Shown here in pieces: positions 8,721 to 18,575 of a stretch of DNA of 64,000 nt; the stretch's first letter is position 1, and every line of letters begins with the position of its first letter. The position numbers were made by a program, and so were the translations under genes. The notes beneath the pieces were generated by a model. The model was not told where the DNA came from, searched no databases, and saw only the letters and a list, made by a program, of their open reading frames with translations. This stretch comes from Candidatus Melainabacteria bacterium (GTDB taxonomy: Bacteria; Cyanobacteriota; Vampirovibrionia; Obscuribacterales; Obscuribacteraceae). The stretch spans positions 62,001-126,000 of the forward strand of contig JACRFZ010000087.1 of the NCBI GenBank assembly GCA_016212515.1, in the 5' to 3' direction.

Positions 8721-8730
8721 ATTATATAAT
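8721..8730. promoter_or_regulatory. Palindromic ATTATATAAT, possible shared -10 region
   Basis: ATTATATAAT is a perfect palindrome giving TATAAT on both strands between the divergent genes at 8714 (minus) and 8828 (plus). The -35 regions are not consensus, so the promoter call is weak. Confidence 0.35.
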
Positions 8731-8827
8731 TCCCTCTGCCGACACCTGCAAAATCGAAGAATCTTGGCAGGACGGCACGAAAAATAGCCAGAGAGACATC
8801 GCTAAATCAAAAAGGATACCGGGACCA

Positions 8828-9280
8828 ATGACAGGGGACTGCCTGATTTGCCGCAAAGCCGGGGATGAAGAAAATCGCATTCACTATCTGCCCCACGGTC
8901 TCTATCTGTATGAAAGTAAGTACTTCCGGGTCAGGCATTCCGACGAAACCAAAATCGCCGGCTATTTAATTATTGAATCGAAGCGCCACTTCCTGGACCT
9001 TTCGGAAGCCACCGAAGAGGAAGCGGCGGAATTCGGAGTGGAACTGGCCCGGGTAGTGCGCGCCGTGCGCCGCGTCACGCATCCCAAAAGGGTTTACACT
9101 TTCAGCCTGGCAGAAGCCGTGCCCCATTTTCACGTGCATGTCATACCCAGAGATGAGAATCTACCGGCCCGCTATGTTGGCCGGGGCATTCTCTCCTATC
9201 CTCTTCAGCCGGCCCTGAATGAAAGCACCAGGGACGAAGTAAGCCTGGCACTCAGGAGGGTTTTCAAAGCCCTGTCCTGA
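8828..9280 (+). CDS. HIT-family nucleotide hydrolase/transferase
   Basis: 150 residues. The histidine triad His100-x-His102-x-His104 (PHFHVHVIPR) is present near the expected position; the middle His is the nucleophile in this superfamily, which cleaves nucleotide phosphoramidate or phosphoester bonds. The N-terminus has a Cys-x-x-Cys-like start (CLIC) and the HYLP/GYLIIESKRH segment typical of HIT proteins. The substrate cannot be told from sequence; Hint-like AMP-lysine or AMP-amine hydrolysis is the usual assumption. It stands alone between a divergent membrane protein gene and the repeat-module protein. No signal peptide, so cytoplasmic. Confidence 0.9.
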   Translation: MTGDCLICRKAGDEENRIHYLPHGLYLYESKYFRVRHSDETKIAGYLIIESKRHFLDLSEATEEEAAEFGVELARVVRAVRRVTHPKRVYTFSLAEAVPHFHVHVIPRDENLPARYVGRGILSYPLQPALNESTRDEVSLALRRVFKALS

Positions 9281-9406
9281 TCTATTAGGCAAACCCCAAT
9301 AAAAATATAGTGTAGCCCTCAACCCGGGTTGCCGGAAGTCAAGGCATTATTAATGGTGTGTAGCTCTGTTGTTTCACACCTGTGCTCAACTGGGGAAAAG
9401 GCGTTG

Positions 9407-10654
9407 ATGTCTTCGGAATCTGAAAAAATGAATCTGGGTAGTGAGAACGTCGCCATGCTCGGCGAACTGTTCTATAGAAGCGGGCTGGTGTCCATCGACC
9501 AGCTCTGTCACGCCCTCTATGTCGCTCATAAAAACAGTCTACCTCTAGGTCGTGTGCTGGTAATGCTGGGCATGACTAAGACACGCATCTTAGAAGGTGC
9601 TCTCACGCTACAAAATCTTGTCAGGCAAAATCTTTTGACACCGGCCCTGGCCGTTCACTGTCTGCAAATCCTCGGCACCAATAAAGTAAGAGTAGAAGAA
9701 GTCCTCTCTGAAATGGGATGGGAAGGCAATCCCCACAAAGACGAAGGCAATGTCGGCGAGATTCTGGTGGAAGCCAAAATACTGACCAGAAAGAGCATCG
9801 ACGATGCTCTCGGTCTGAGCCGCCATATTGGTCTGCCCCTGCCGCGCATCCTCTACCTGCAGGGCATGGTCTCAAGCAAACTTCTCAATGCCACCATGAA
9901 GTGCCAGGATGTGATCCGCTCCGGTCGCGTACAGAAGGAAGAAGCTATTCAGGCCCTGGCATCAGTGGCCAGCATGCTGGAATTTGAGAAGGCCTGTGAG
10001 AACGCCCTGGAGACCAAGCAACCCTTTATAAAACTGGAAGAACTCCTGCTTCTGGCCAGGCTCTTATCCCAAAGAGATCTGCAAAACTTTGAAGAGCAGA
10101 TGAGGATCGTGGGTGTCAAAAATCTGGGTCAGTACATTGTCGAATGCGGCTTCTTCTCGAGCACACTCATAGCCAGCGCCGTGCGCTTGCAGTCAATGAT
10201 CGCCCGCTTTGAATTGACGCCGCTTTCCGCCGCCGGAGCACTGCGTCTCATTTTCAGCCGCAATCTCAGCCTGGCTGATGCCCTTGAAGAAATCGGCAAA
10301 GAAAGACCGCCTTACGACGGGGAAATCAGCCTCTATCACCTGCTGAGGCTCTCCGGTCTGGTCACCGCCTTTGATGTCAGACGACTGGGGCATCTGCCTG
10401 GTACGGCCGGTCAACAACTGACCGACCCTATCGAAGAGCGCCTCTTCAAAGCCGGCATCCTGAGCAAAGCTTCAATCGACGCCGCCAAGCGCTGCCAGCT
10501 TCTCATTAAGGAAGGCTTCCTCACTGCCGAACAAGCTCTGATTGTGTTGCAGCACTGGTCCTGGAGCGGTGAAGGACTGACCAGGGTGCTGGAGAAACTG
10601 CACTGGGGACCGGGCAATATGCCCACTCTGCACGCCCAGGCCTTTCGCAGTTAA
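9407..10654 (+). CDS. Protein made of four copies of an uncharacterised helical module
   Basis: I start it at ATG 9407, which has GGGGAAAAGG five bases upstream; a longer frame from TTG 9329 lacks a ribosome binding site. The 415-residue product has no signal peptide or membrane segment. It consists of four modules of about 90 residues, each starting with an L-x-x-L(x)4-GL pattern (LGELFYRSGLV, VGEILVEAKIL, LEELLLLARLL, LYHLLRLSGLV), containing G-x-PL-x-x-IL and A-x-x-x-Q-x-LI, and ending near EEMGW/EEIG. The first gene in the window shares the module. The half-module resembles the MshEN/GspE N-terminal domain, which binds cyclic di-GMP in some proteins; that link is a hypothesis. It ends one base before the convergent ATPase gene. 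Confidence 0.85.
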   Translation: MSSESEKMNLGSENVAMLGELFYRSGLVSIDQLCHALYVAHKNSLPLGRVLVMLGMTKTRILEGALTLQNLVRQNLLTPALAVHCLQILGTNKVRVEEVLSEMGWEGNPHKDEGNVGEILVEAKILTRKSIDDALGLSRHIGLPLPRILYLQGMVSSKLLNATMKCQDVIRSGRVQKEEAIQALASVASMLEFEKACENALETKQPFIKLEELLLLARLLSQRDLQNFEEQMRIVGVKNLGQYIVECGFFSSTLIASAVRLQSMIARFELTPLSAAGALRLIFSRNLSLADALEEIGKERPPYDGEISLYHLLRLSGLVTAFDVRRLGHLPGTAGQQLTDPIEERLFKAGILSKASIDAAKRCQLLIKEGFLTAEQALIVLQHWSWSGEGLTRVLEKLHWGPGNMPTLHAQAFRS

Positions 10655-13078
10655 CTAGCCTCTCACCCAACCCACACCAAGTAGCTGCAAGCTTATATTG
10701 CTCTTCTTGGCGCTTACTTCGCGAACGCTTATCTCGGCTCCACTCCCTGACTGAGCCAGGGCCGCCTCTGAGGCAAACTCCGCATTCAAGCGCTCCAGTT
10801 TTTCCTGCAGCACTTGCAAGTTTTCTTTGGCCCGTTCCACATCTTCCCGCTGCTTGGCGGCCCGGTTTACGCCTCTGGCGGCGGTGCCGGCTCTACCAAG
10901 CCCCATTTTACGACCGACAAAGGCACCAAGCACAGTGGCACCAATGGAAAGCGCCGACTCCATATCCTGACGCTTTGCCTCCGCCGCTTCCGCCTCTAAT
11001 TTCTGCTGAGCCAGACGCACTTTCTCTTCCCATTGCTGTAGTCGCGGCGCGTACTTAGCACGCAACTGCTGCACCCGCTCGTCGCGCAATTCGCTCAGGC
11101 GCTGAGCAATTCTAATGCGGAAATCCCGTTCGCTTTCGCCAGGTTTCGAAACATCCTGACTGAGCTTGCATTCGAAGATGGACAGGCGCGCTTCGGTGGC
11201 CAGCCAGGCGAGGAAGTCTTTACCGTAATTCTTATATTCATCAGCTCTGGTCAGACAACCAGGCAGAGCCGCAAAACGCAGGGCCGCATCATCGGGAGCC
11301 GTCAGCAATTGCTCCAGGTTGAGCTTCACCTCTCTAGCGGCAGCGAAGTCTACCGGCACCGCACTGCCATCCTTCACAGGCACAAGATAGGTCTTCTTCT
11401 GCACAACATCAAGAGCACTCTTGCTGTCTACATAACGAAGGGATGCACTGGCTAGAAGAAGCGGGCACCACTCACCCCGGGCAGGGGTAAAGCTGGCCAC
11501 GGATTCAGGCAAGAAAAACTGTTTGATGGTAGGCGGCAAAAGCGGCGCCGCACTACTGGCAGCACTAACAGCGGAAATAGCGGCAGTCTGCGCATTGGCG
11601 GAAGCAGAACTAACTGTAGACGGCGGCTTTACCGATGCGGCGGTGCCAGCCCCCTGCACCCGGTCGGACTTGTCGGCAGAGAGACTCTTTATCTCCTGAC
11701 GGGTGAGGGGTCCTTTCAGATAAGACATGGTCATGCGGGTTTGAAAAATCACCGGCTGATCCTCGTGGACATTGTTCATGAGGAAGACCCGCTTGCCCAG
11801 CCGAGATAAGGTAGAAAGCAAATCGGAACGGCTGAAGGACTGGCCGGAGCCGGCAGTGGCCGCCTCTAATCCGTCGATGACTCGCATCTTGTCTTGCTCG
11901 GTTTGCAGTCGCCCGATAAACCAGGTGCCCGTGTTGGCCAGCCCTTTGTAGTCCAGGTCCACCGGGTTCTGCGTGGCAAGCACCAGTCCCAGTCCAAAAG
12001 CCCTCGCTTGTTTGAGCAAGGTCAAAATAGGTGTCTTGGAAGGCGGATTAGCCACCGGAGGGAAATAACCCAGCATCTCATCCATGTAGAAAATTGCTCT
12101 GAGGCTCTTAGTTCCAGACTTGCGACGCATCCATCCCAGCATCTGGTTGGCCATGAGCGTCACAAAGAACATGCGCTGTTCATCACTCAAGTGGCTGATG
12201 GAAAAAATTGAAATCCGTGGCTTACCTTCTTCGCTGTAGAGCAAACGGTCTACATCCAGCGGCTCGCCGTTCAACCAGGCGGCAAAGCCCGGTGAGGCGA
12301 AGAGATTGTTCAGCTTGAGCGAGAGGGCAAAGCGCTCCTTCTGGGGGAAGAAGGATTCCAGATCGATGGCCCCGACCCTTGTCAGAGGGGGGTTTTGAAT
12401 CAGGGCAATGAGAGAAGCCAGTTCTATGTCCTGGCCGCTCTGCCAGACCGAGGCAAAGATAGAGGAAAGCAAAACATGCTCGCGACTTGTGAGGATATCA
12501 CCCTCGATACCGACCAGGGAAAGTACGGCGGTAGCGGCACTGGCCACCCGCTCGTTGAAGAGTTCCCCATCTTCCAGGGTTTCGTCATCCGGCTTAGACA
12601 GAAAGTGCGTAATGGAAATGGAGCGACCGGCCGTGCCGCCCGGAGTGTAAATGGCAAACCGGCAATTCTCCCTCAGCCTGGCAATTCGCGCTCCGTCCTG
12701 ACCTGTTTCTTGAAGCCCTTGACGCCAGCGAGAAGACTCTCGACTGGCCAATTCCTGCACCGAAATACCAAGGCGGCGGGCCTCATCTTCATCTATCCAG
12801 GGAGCAAAAGATTGGGCGTCGAGATCCGGAAAGGTAAGGAGCAGATTGCCTATGTCCCCCTTGGGATCGATGGCTATGACAGGTATTCCGTCCATGGCCG
12901 CCTCTTCCAGAAGAGTCAGGCAAAGACCGGTCTTGCCGCTACCGGTCATGCCGATACAGACGGCGTGGGTAACCAGATCGGCGCTATCGTAAAGGACAAG
13001 ATCTTGCGAGGCACTCTCAGTTTTCAAATCGTAGCGCCGGCCAAGATAGAACACACCCAGTTTCTCGAAATCTTGCAT
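10655..13078 (-). CDS. HerA/DUF87-type ATPase with C-terminal coiled coil
   Basis: Start chosen at ATG 13078, with AGGGG four bases upstream; the frame extends to TTG 13114 without support. 807 residues. Walker A GMTGSGKT is at 43-50 and a Walker B-like FYMDEM near 340. The segment PVIAIDPKGDIGNLLLTFPD and the LATQNPVDLDYKGLANTGTW-like sensor region place it with HerA/VirB4-like hexameric translocases (DUF87). Residues about 500-540 are Ala/Ser-rich, and residues 650-790 form long charged coiled coils with a Gly/Ala-rich hinge (LGAFVGRKMGLG). Family members pump DNA or protein through a ring; the partner nuclease (NurA-like) is not nearby. Convergent with 9407-10654. Confidence 0.88.
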   Translation of the reverse strand: MQDFEKLGVFYLGRRYDLKTESASQDLVLYDSADLVTHAVCIGMTGSGKTGLCLTLLEEAAMDGIPVIAIDPKGDIGNLLLTFPDLDAQSFAPWIDEDEARRLGISVQELASRESSRWRQGLQETGQDGARIARLRENCRFAIYTPGGTAGRSISITHFLSKPDDETLEDGELFNERVASAATAVLSLVGIEGDILTSREHVLLSSIFASVWQSGQDIELASLIALIQNPPLTRVGAIDLESFFPQKERFALSLKLNNLFASPGFAAWLNGEPLDVDRLLYSEEGKPRISIFSISHLSDEQRMFFVTLMANQMLGWMRRKSGTKSLRAIFYMDEMLGYFPPVANPPSKTPILTLLKQARAFGLGLVLATQNPVDLDYKGLANTGTWFIGRLQTEQDKMRVIDGLEAATAGSGQSFSRSDLLSTLSRLGKRVFLMNNVHEDQPVIFQTRMTMSYLKGPLTRQEIKSLSADKSDRVQGAGTAASVKPPSTVSSASANAQTAAISAVSAASSAAPLLPPTIKQFFLPESVASFTPARGEWCPLLLASASLRYVDSKSALDVVQKKTYLVPVKDGSAVPVDFAAAREVKLNLEQLLTAPDDAALRFAALPGCLTRADEYKNYGKDFLAWLATEARLSIFECKLSQDVSKPGESERDFRIRIAQRLSELRDERVQQLRAKYAPRLQQWEEKVRLAQQKLEAEAAEAKRQDMESALSIGATVLGAFVGRKMGLGRAGTAARGVNRAAKQREDVERAKENLQVLQEKLERLNAEFASEAALAQSGSGAEISVREVSAKKSNISLQLLGVGWVRG

Positions 13079-13243
13079 AAAACCCCTGTTTGAATTCCCT
13101 CTAACCTGCTTCAAAGCCCCCGGCCGACTATTAAAATAGCAGCCCCGCCCCTAATTAGGGACGCCCTCCGGTAAGGCTTAATGATGCCGCCGCTCAAGGG
13201 GACCGCTGGCTCCAATGGGAAGCCGCTTCTTGTAAACCAGCTT

Positions 13244-13272
13244 TTAAAGATGCTGCCGTCTTGGGCTATAAT
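13244..13272 (+). promoter_or_regulatory. Probable promoter of the FecR-like gene
   Basis: TATAAT at 13267-13272 with a weak -35 (TTAAAG, 13244-13249) at 17 bp. Transcription would begin near 13279, downstream of an alternative TTG start at 13261, which supports ATG 13342 as the real start. Confidence 0.55.
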
Positions 13273-13341
13273 TTTCAGACAGGTAGAAATCCAAACAAAT
13301 CTCCCGCGAGATTAAAACCAGAAAAATTCAGGACAAAAGCC

Positions 13342-14295
13342 ATGTCAATTCAGGACACCGAAGGAAAAGCAAGTCCGTCCCAGAGCACCTCTCAGCGCAA
13401 GTACAGCACTGTATCTAATACCATAATGCTCGTCCTGGCTGCCGGTCTGGTCGCCCTGGCTATGTCTTATCCGAAGCACACCGCTAGAGGCGGTCCCTAC
13501 GGTCAGCCCGACCCCATGCCCACGCCGCCGCCGCCACAGGTCTTCACACCGCCAGTGATACCACCCGTGGTCCGCCCGCCTATCGTGGTGCCCACCGACG
13601 TCACCAACGTCAACCTGGTCAACCCCATAATGGTGCCTAATATTCAAATCAGTCCGGCTCTGTCAGGGGTTCAGCTTTTGCCCGACAGTCAGTTTCCGCC
13701 CATGGACAAGGTGCAGCAAAACGAAGACTGGATCACCATTCTTTCCGTGGAAGGCTCCGTTTTCACTAAACCGAACGGCTACACCGTCGATCTGAAGTCA
13801 GGGGAAATAATAGTTTCAGTCAAGAGTCCCTCCAAAATCGCCTTCGTCATCACCCCTTTCGGAACCCTGGCCTTGAGTGCCAACTCCGACGCCCTGGTGA
13901 GCTTCAAAGACGGTGTGCTGAGAGTGATGAACTTTGACGGAGACGGTATGGCCCTCAAGGCCCAGCTCGATAAAGGGCCTTTCGCCGGTCCCGCCGATCC
14001 TACGGTGACGCTGGCCTGCGGCTACGAACTGGTAGCCGCCAGAGAAAAAATCACCAGAACCGAACTTCGCCCCAAAGACGGCATCACCAGGCGTTTTGCA
14101 AAAGTGCTTGAGAATGGACACCTGGCCGTATCCGAGTTTTCCGTAGAAAGCGCCCTGAAGAACTGCGCCATGCTTGTGGATTTAAGCCAGAAGGTAAGCG
14201 GCGTCAAAGAGCGGCGTATGCTTTCGGACATGTCCAAGATGGCAGCGGTACTCAATTACAAACATGGTACCGAAGGCTTCAGTGCCGATAAGTAA
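13342..14295 (+). CDS. Membrane-anchored FecR-like domain protein
   Basis: Start at ATG 13342, with AGGA eight bases upstream. 317 residues. A short basic Ser/Thr-rich N-terminus is followed by one membrane segment (about 25-45, NTIMLVLAAGLVALAMS), then a Pro-rich stretch (55-110) and a beta-rich domain (130-250) with the FecR-like pattern of a sequence imprint: VEGSVFTKPNGYTVDLKSGE followed by TPFGTLALSANSDALVSF. The rest is helical. FecR domains sense or bind partners outside the membrane; a sigma factor/TonB receptor pair is absent, so a FecR signalling role is not supported by context. The last 32 bp overlap the start of the glycosyltransferase gene, indicating translational coupling. Confidence 0.75.
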   Translation: MSIQDTEGKASPSQSTSQRKYSTVSNTIMLVLAAGLVALAMSYPKHTARGGPYGQPDPMPTPPPPQVFTPPVIPPVVRPPIVVPTDVTNVNLVNPIMVPNIQISPALSGVQLLPDSQFPPMDKVQQNEDWITILSVEGSVFTKPNGYTVDLKSGEIIVSVKSPSKIAFVITPFGTLALSANSDALVSFKDGVLRVMNFDGDGMALKAQLDKGPFAGPADPTVTLACGYELVAAREKITRTELRPKDGITRRFAKVLENGHLAVSEFSVESALKNCAMLVDLSQKVSGVKERRMLSDMSKMAAVLNYKHGTEGFSADK

Positions 14296-16672
14296 AGGCC
14301 TTGCCGCCTTTCTTTGCCTGACCGCCCTCTTGCTTCTGGGTTTCGGCAATACTCTCACGCCTTATTTTCACTGCGACGATTTTCTGCATACAGCCTATCT
14401 CTACCGGGTCTTTCACTCGGATTTCTGGCTTCTGGCAACAAACTTTTTCAGTTCCTGGTTGCAAGACCGTTCCTTCTACAACTTCTTTCGCCCCCTGACC
14501 GAGCTCAGCCTGGCCCTGGATTATAGCCTCTACGAAGGACAGGCCAGGGGCTACCATCTGACCAATCTGCTTCTGCACCTGCTCAATTGCCTGCTGGTCT
14601 TTAAGCTGAGCACCGCACTGGCAGCACGCTACCAACTGTCCCCTGGCAAGAGTTGCCTCCTCAATGCCTTCTTCGCGTCCGCACTTTTTGCCGTTCTCGG
14701 TAGCCACAGTGAAGCCGTGGCCTGGATTCTATCGCGCTCGGATCTGATCTGCACCGTTTTCTACCTGACGAGCCTCCTTTGCTTTTTGAAGAGCGAAAGC
14801 GCCGGTTCCCACAAGCAGCTTTTTAAGGTCCTGGCCGGAGCCGCCTTCAGCCTGGCACTCATGGCCAAGGAAATGGCAGTTTCCCTGCCCTTTACAATCA
14901 CACTGCTTAGCCTTACCCGCCCCGCGCAAAAGCAAAAGCAGAGTCCGGTCTGGAAAACAATCCTGCCCTATTTCCTCTTGCTTGGCTTTTACCTGATCTG
15001 GCGCAGCCTCAGCATCGGCACCATATATGGCAGCTACTCCGGCTCCCTGGGCGAAATCATGCGCGCTTCCATGTGGGAACGCTGGTTCCTGAGCGCTGAG
15101 CTTTTGCGATTCTTCCACCCCTTCAACATCGACTTAATCGATGAAGGCAGCCCACTACGCTCGGTCTTGCGTCTCGTCCTGGCCGGTTGCGGACTGCTAG
15201 TCTTACTGATTCAACTTTCGGTCAGAAACCCAGGCTACGAGAAGCAGCTCAGCAGCCGTGCCAGACTCATTTTCACTCTTTTGGCTTTTATTCTTTTGGC
15301 GGCGCTGCCCAGCCTGCAGATACTCGGCGTCACAGCCAATATGACCGGCGGTCGCATCGCCTATTTGCCTTCAGTACCGGCGGTAATGGCCCTTAGCTTC
15401 GCCGTTCTCTTACCCCAGGCCACTACGAGGTCGGCGTCACTTTTGAGACTGGCCGGAATCTTGCTGCTCACCTTGCTCACGGCCATAAACACGGTCACCG
15501 TGCGCATCAATAATATGGCCTGGCAGGCAGCAGGTGAAAGAATCGAGACCATCGGCAAGGATTTGCAAGTACAGACAAAAGCCCTCCGGGAAGGACAAAA
15601 GCTTGTTATCTTCAACCTTCCCGATCAGTATCAAGGCGCCCACTGCTTCACCACCCGGGGCACCCTGGAAGGACTGCTCAAGCCGCCGCTCCAGGAAAAT
15701 GACCTGAACGCGCAGATAGAGGCACTCGATTTTCAGCCCCTCTATTCCGGCTTCATCAGCTATCACGACTACAGCCTGGCCAGAAGCCGACCAGACAGGT
15801 ATAAGGTGCTCTACTTCGACGCCGACGATGCCGCCTTTCGACCGCCGCCGCTGCCGGTCTACAATCAAGACTGCCAGGCAACCATTATTCCGGCAGGGGC
15901 TTCTGACAAAGTCTACAAAGCAGACTCCTTCTATAAAAGAAGCCGCACTTATAGATACACCATTGCACCGCCTGTGACACCGGAGCAATTCCAGATCCTG
16001 GAAGTGGACTGCCGGCATGAAGCGAAAGACACGGTAAGAGCGGCAGAACGATCCTATATTTTCGTCGATTGGAAGCAGCCGCACCCCCCAGGCAATTCCG
16101 CCAGAACCACAAAACCCACCCGGCGCCCTTACATTGAACTTTCTAAAGCGCTCAAACAGCGCCTTTACTTACCCGTAAGCGGTTACAAAGACTGGCAACT
16201 TACACCATGCATCGACAGTCTCTATCTGACCATCACCGAAGTCGAGGAAAAGGAAGCGGCGCCACCAAAGCTAAGGCTTTTGAAAGAAGCGCAGGTGGCA
16301 CCAATCATTACAAATACGGCTTTCAGCAACATGGAAATGAAGCGATCCAGCACCGAAGCGCTGGAAATAAGCTATGACATAAGCGGCATGAAGGACTTTT
16401 ATCAAGGGCAAGGTGATCAACCGGACCTGTTTCTTGAAATAGGTAAGCCCTACTGCTATTCCTATCATTACGAAAGACGTCCCCAGGACAGTACGCCTTT
16501 GAAAGCACCGCTTCTAGTGCAAAAGCTTATGCCCGCAGACAAAGGCAGCTTCAAGCTGAGCGCCTCTCAATTCAACGAAGAAGGCTGCTACCAGGTCAGA
16601 CTTCTACTCAAGAATCAAGAAAAGGTGCTGGGGATGGCCAGCCAACCACTGTTTATCACGGTAAAACCCTAG
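14264..16672 (+). CDS. GT-C family membrane glycosyltransferase (TMTC/PMT-like)
   Basis: 802 residues. About ten hydrophobic segments occupy residues 10-410, followed by a large soluble C-terminal domain. After the first membrane helix the loop has YFHCDDFLHTAYLYRVF with the acidic DD pair expected for a GT-C active site, and FRPLTELSLALDYSLYEGQA plus YHLTNLLLHLLNCLLVF, which match the TMTC/DUF1736-type GT-C pattern. Such enzymes transfer sugars from lipid-phosphate donors outside the membrane. The C-terminal part (450-802) is not recognised and may be a beta-rich acceptor domain. It overlaps the FecR-like gene by 32 bp and the convergent GT-C gene by 17 bp. Substrate unknown. Confidence 0.82.
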   Translation: MVPKASVPISKGLAAFLCLTALLLLGFGNTLTPYFHCDDFLHTAYLYRVFHSDFWLLATNFFSSWLQDRSFYNFFRPLTELSLALDYSLYEGQARGYHLTNLLLHLLNCLLVFKLSTALAARYQLSPGKSCLLNAFFASALFAVLGSHSEAVAWILSRSDLICTVFYLTSLLCFLKSESAGSHKQLFKVLAGAAFSLALMAKEMAVSLPFTITLLSLTRPAQKQKQSPVWKTILPYFLLLGFYLIWRSLSIGTIYGSYSGSLGEIMRASMWERWFLSAELLRFFHPFNIDLIDEGSPLRSVLRLVLAGCGLLVLLIQLSVRNPGYEKQLSSRARLIFTLLAFILLAALPSLQILGVTANMTGGRIAYLPSVPAVMALSFAVLLPQATTRSASLLRLAGILLLTLLTAINTVTVRINNMAWQAAGERIETIGKDLQVQTKALREGQKLVIFNLPDQYQGAHCFTTRGTLEGLLKPPLQENDLNAQIEALDFQPLYSGFISYHDYSLARSRPDRYKVLYFDADDAAFRPPPLPVYNQDCQATIIPAGASDKVYKADSFYKRSRTYRYTIAPPVTPEQFQILEVDCRHEAKDTVRAAERSYIFVDWKQPHPPGNSARTTKPTRRPYIELSKALKQRLYLPVSGYKDWQLTPCIDSLYLTITEVEEKEAAPPKLRLLKEAQVAPIITNTAFSNMEMKRSSTEALEISYDISGMKDFYQGQGDQPDLFLEIGKPYCYSYHYERRPQDSTPLKAPLLVQKLMPADKGSFKLSASQFNEEGCYQVRLLLKNQEKVLGMASQPLFITVKP

Positions 16673-18575
16673 CTGAGTTACTGCTGCTCATCCTCAGCGG
16701 AGCAAGTTGCCGCCTGAAAACAAACAAGCCGCGGCTGCCGTAGAAAGGGAAGGGATAGATGCGCTCCAATTTGTAGTCCCTCTGACAAGAAGGCTCAAGG
16801 AAGAGACTCTCGCAAAACACATCGTAAACCACAATCCAATCCGGTTTAAATCGCTCCACAAAAGCGCCGGGAAAGGTAATCAGGCTGCGCCCAAAATAGC
16901 GCCCCTTCTGCTCGCGATAGAGGGGCAACATCTCAGGGGAGACGATACCGTGCAAATCGAGAACACGAACCTTTCTCAAATTATAGCCAAGTATGCCCAG
17001 TTCGCCGGCGGCTACCAGTTCGCCAGGCTTAGCGACATCATTGATGTATTCAGCCGCCTGGCAATAGGCCGGCAGTCGCCCCTGCATAACATCCAGGCGA
17101 AAACAGGGACTGGCCAGAGCCGGGGCACAGGTGGGACGCAGGACAAAGTCACCGGGCTCATAGTTCCACGACAGGAGGCCCACTAGAAGAGCCAGCATGG
17201 CGGCGAGAGAGGCTGGTCTTATGCCCCTGGTTGCTAGATGGGCAAAGAGCAGCGCCCAGCTCAAGGGGAAAAGCAGCGCCCACCAGGCGAAGTACCAGGG
17301 GAAGACAAAAATGACGGCATTAAGAAAGCCGAAGAAGGCCCCCAGAACAAAGAGGGCGAAGACATAAACACGCAAGCCTTTCTGCCCATAGAAAGGGGCC
17401 ACGGCAAGGGTTGTGAGAAAGACGAAAGAGGCCAGACTGAGCCCATAAGAGAAGAAACCGGAGTGCCCGCCATCGATAGTGGCAGTCACGGCAAAAAGAG
17501 AACGCCACAGATATTGAGCCAGTTGGGCAAAACCGAACCAGTCGGGCCGATCATAGATGAGCCATTTGGCGGTCATGCCGCTTGGCACAAGGGCCCCAAA
17601 GCTAACCAGGGTAAAAAGAATCACTGCCGCAAAGAGAGCCAGAGACAAGCTCTGCCTCCGCAGCGTCTTAAGGAGCGCAGCCGCAAAAGTTTCTTTTTTC
17701 AAAAAAGAGAGAAACACACTGAGGCTGTCAGTCAGGAAGAAGAGCGAGCCCTCCGGTCTGGTCAGGGCGATAAGACCGGCAGAAAGAGAACGTAGTCGAC
17801 ACCTTCCCGCCAGTGTAGCCAGAAGGTAGGAAAGCAGTAGTGATACCAATAGTGGTGTTTCCTTGCCTCTGAAAACCTCGAATATGGAATAGCTGGAAAT
17901 TCCATAAAGGGCACAAGCAAGCAGTGAAGCCCAGGTAGCAGCGGCGGAACCAACCGGGGCTGTTAGTTTGCGCACCAGCGCAAAAAGCAGCAAAATGGCA
18001 ATTACATCGAGAAACAAGTTAAGGGACTGGCTGACTTGCTCTATAGCCTGATTGGAAAAAAGTTGGCACAAAAGCCCCAGCAAAAGCAAATGTAGCGGCG
18101 AGGAAACGCCCAGGGGCGGCGCCGTCTCGCCCTGATATGAAAGTCCGGCACCACTAAGGACATTCAGTATGTAGCGAAAATCTATGTATGCATCATCGAT
18201 GCAATAAGAGAACTGCAATCCCCTGAGCACCACTGAAAGGGAGACAATGGCCGCCAGAAGCCCAATAGTCAAACCGCTCTGGCGCAAAATGAAGCGGCGG
18301 CAGATACCGCTGGCGATAAATACCGGCAGAGCCAGACTGAAGACCAGAAGGGAGGCGGAAACTCCGGTCATGGCCCGCCTTGCATCTTGCAATAGAGCCA
18401 GTGGCAATTGCGCCGCAAGCGTGCTCAATAGAGCCGGCTCAAGTACCCTCACCAAGACAAGGGTAAGGCTGAAAACGAAGAAGGTCAGAAGGGCGCGGGT
18501 CAATAAGCGCCAGGAGCCCTGCGGATACGAAGAATTAGAGCCGCAGCCGGCCTGGTGCGTCGAGAAGGAAAACAT
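16656..18575 (-). CDS. GT-C family membrane glycosyltransferase (AftB/LphB-like)
   Basis: 639 residues with ten or more membrane segments and a soluble C-terminal tail. The loop after the first helices contains YCIDDAYIDFRYI and GVSSPLHLLLLGLL, matching the DDAY-x-RY and SPLW patterns of AftB/LphB-type GT-C transferases, which use polyprenyl-phosphate sugars. The C-terminal soluble part (500-639) ends in RRQ plus a short Ser-rich tail. Its 3' end overlaps the opposing GT-C gene by 17 bp. Pairing of two convergent GT-C genes suggests they modify the same envelope glycan, but no other glycan genes confirm this. Confidence 0.8.
   Translation of the reverse strand: MFSFSTHQAGCGSNSSYPQGSWRLLTRALLTFFVFSLTLVLVRVLEPALLSTLAAQLPLALLQDARRAMTGVSASLLVFSLALPVFIASGICRRFILRQSGLTIGLLAAIVSLSVVLRGLQFSYCIDDAYIDFRYILNVLSGAGLSYQGETAPPLGVSSPLHLLLLGLLCQLFSNQAIEQVSQSLNLFLDVIAILLLFALVRKLTAPVGSAAATWASLLACALYGISSYSIFEVFRGKETPLLVSLLLSYLLATLAGRCRLRSLSAGLIALTRPEGSLFFLTDSLSVFLSFLKKETFAAALLKTLRRQSLSLALFAAVILFTLVSFGALVPSGMTAKWLIYDRPDWFGFAQLAQYLWRSLFAVTATIDGGHSGFFSYGLSLASFVFLTTLAVAPFYGQKGLRVYVFALFVLGAFFGFLNAVIFVFPWYFAWWALLFPLSWALLFAHLATRGIRPASLAAMLALLVGLLSWNYEPGDFVLRPTCAPALASPCFRLDVMQGRLPAYCQAAEYINDVAKPGELVAAGELGILGYNLRKVRVLDLHGIVSPEMLPLYREQKGRYFGRSLITFPGAFVERFKPDWIVVYDVFCESLFLEPSCQRDYKLERIYPFPFYGSRGLFVFRRQLAPLRMSSSNSARVLP

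Noticed and set aside
9329..9406. TTG start extending the four-module protein
   Set aside because: No ribosome binding site; ATG 9407 has GGGGAAAAGG five bases upstream.
13079..13114. TTG start for the HerA-like ATPase
   Set aside because: ATG 13078 has AGGGG at proper spacing and is followed at once by a folded-looking N-terminus.
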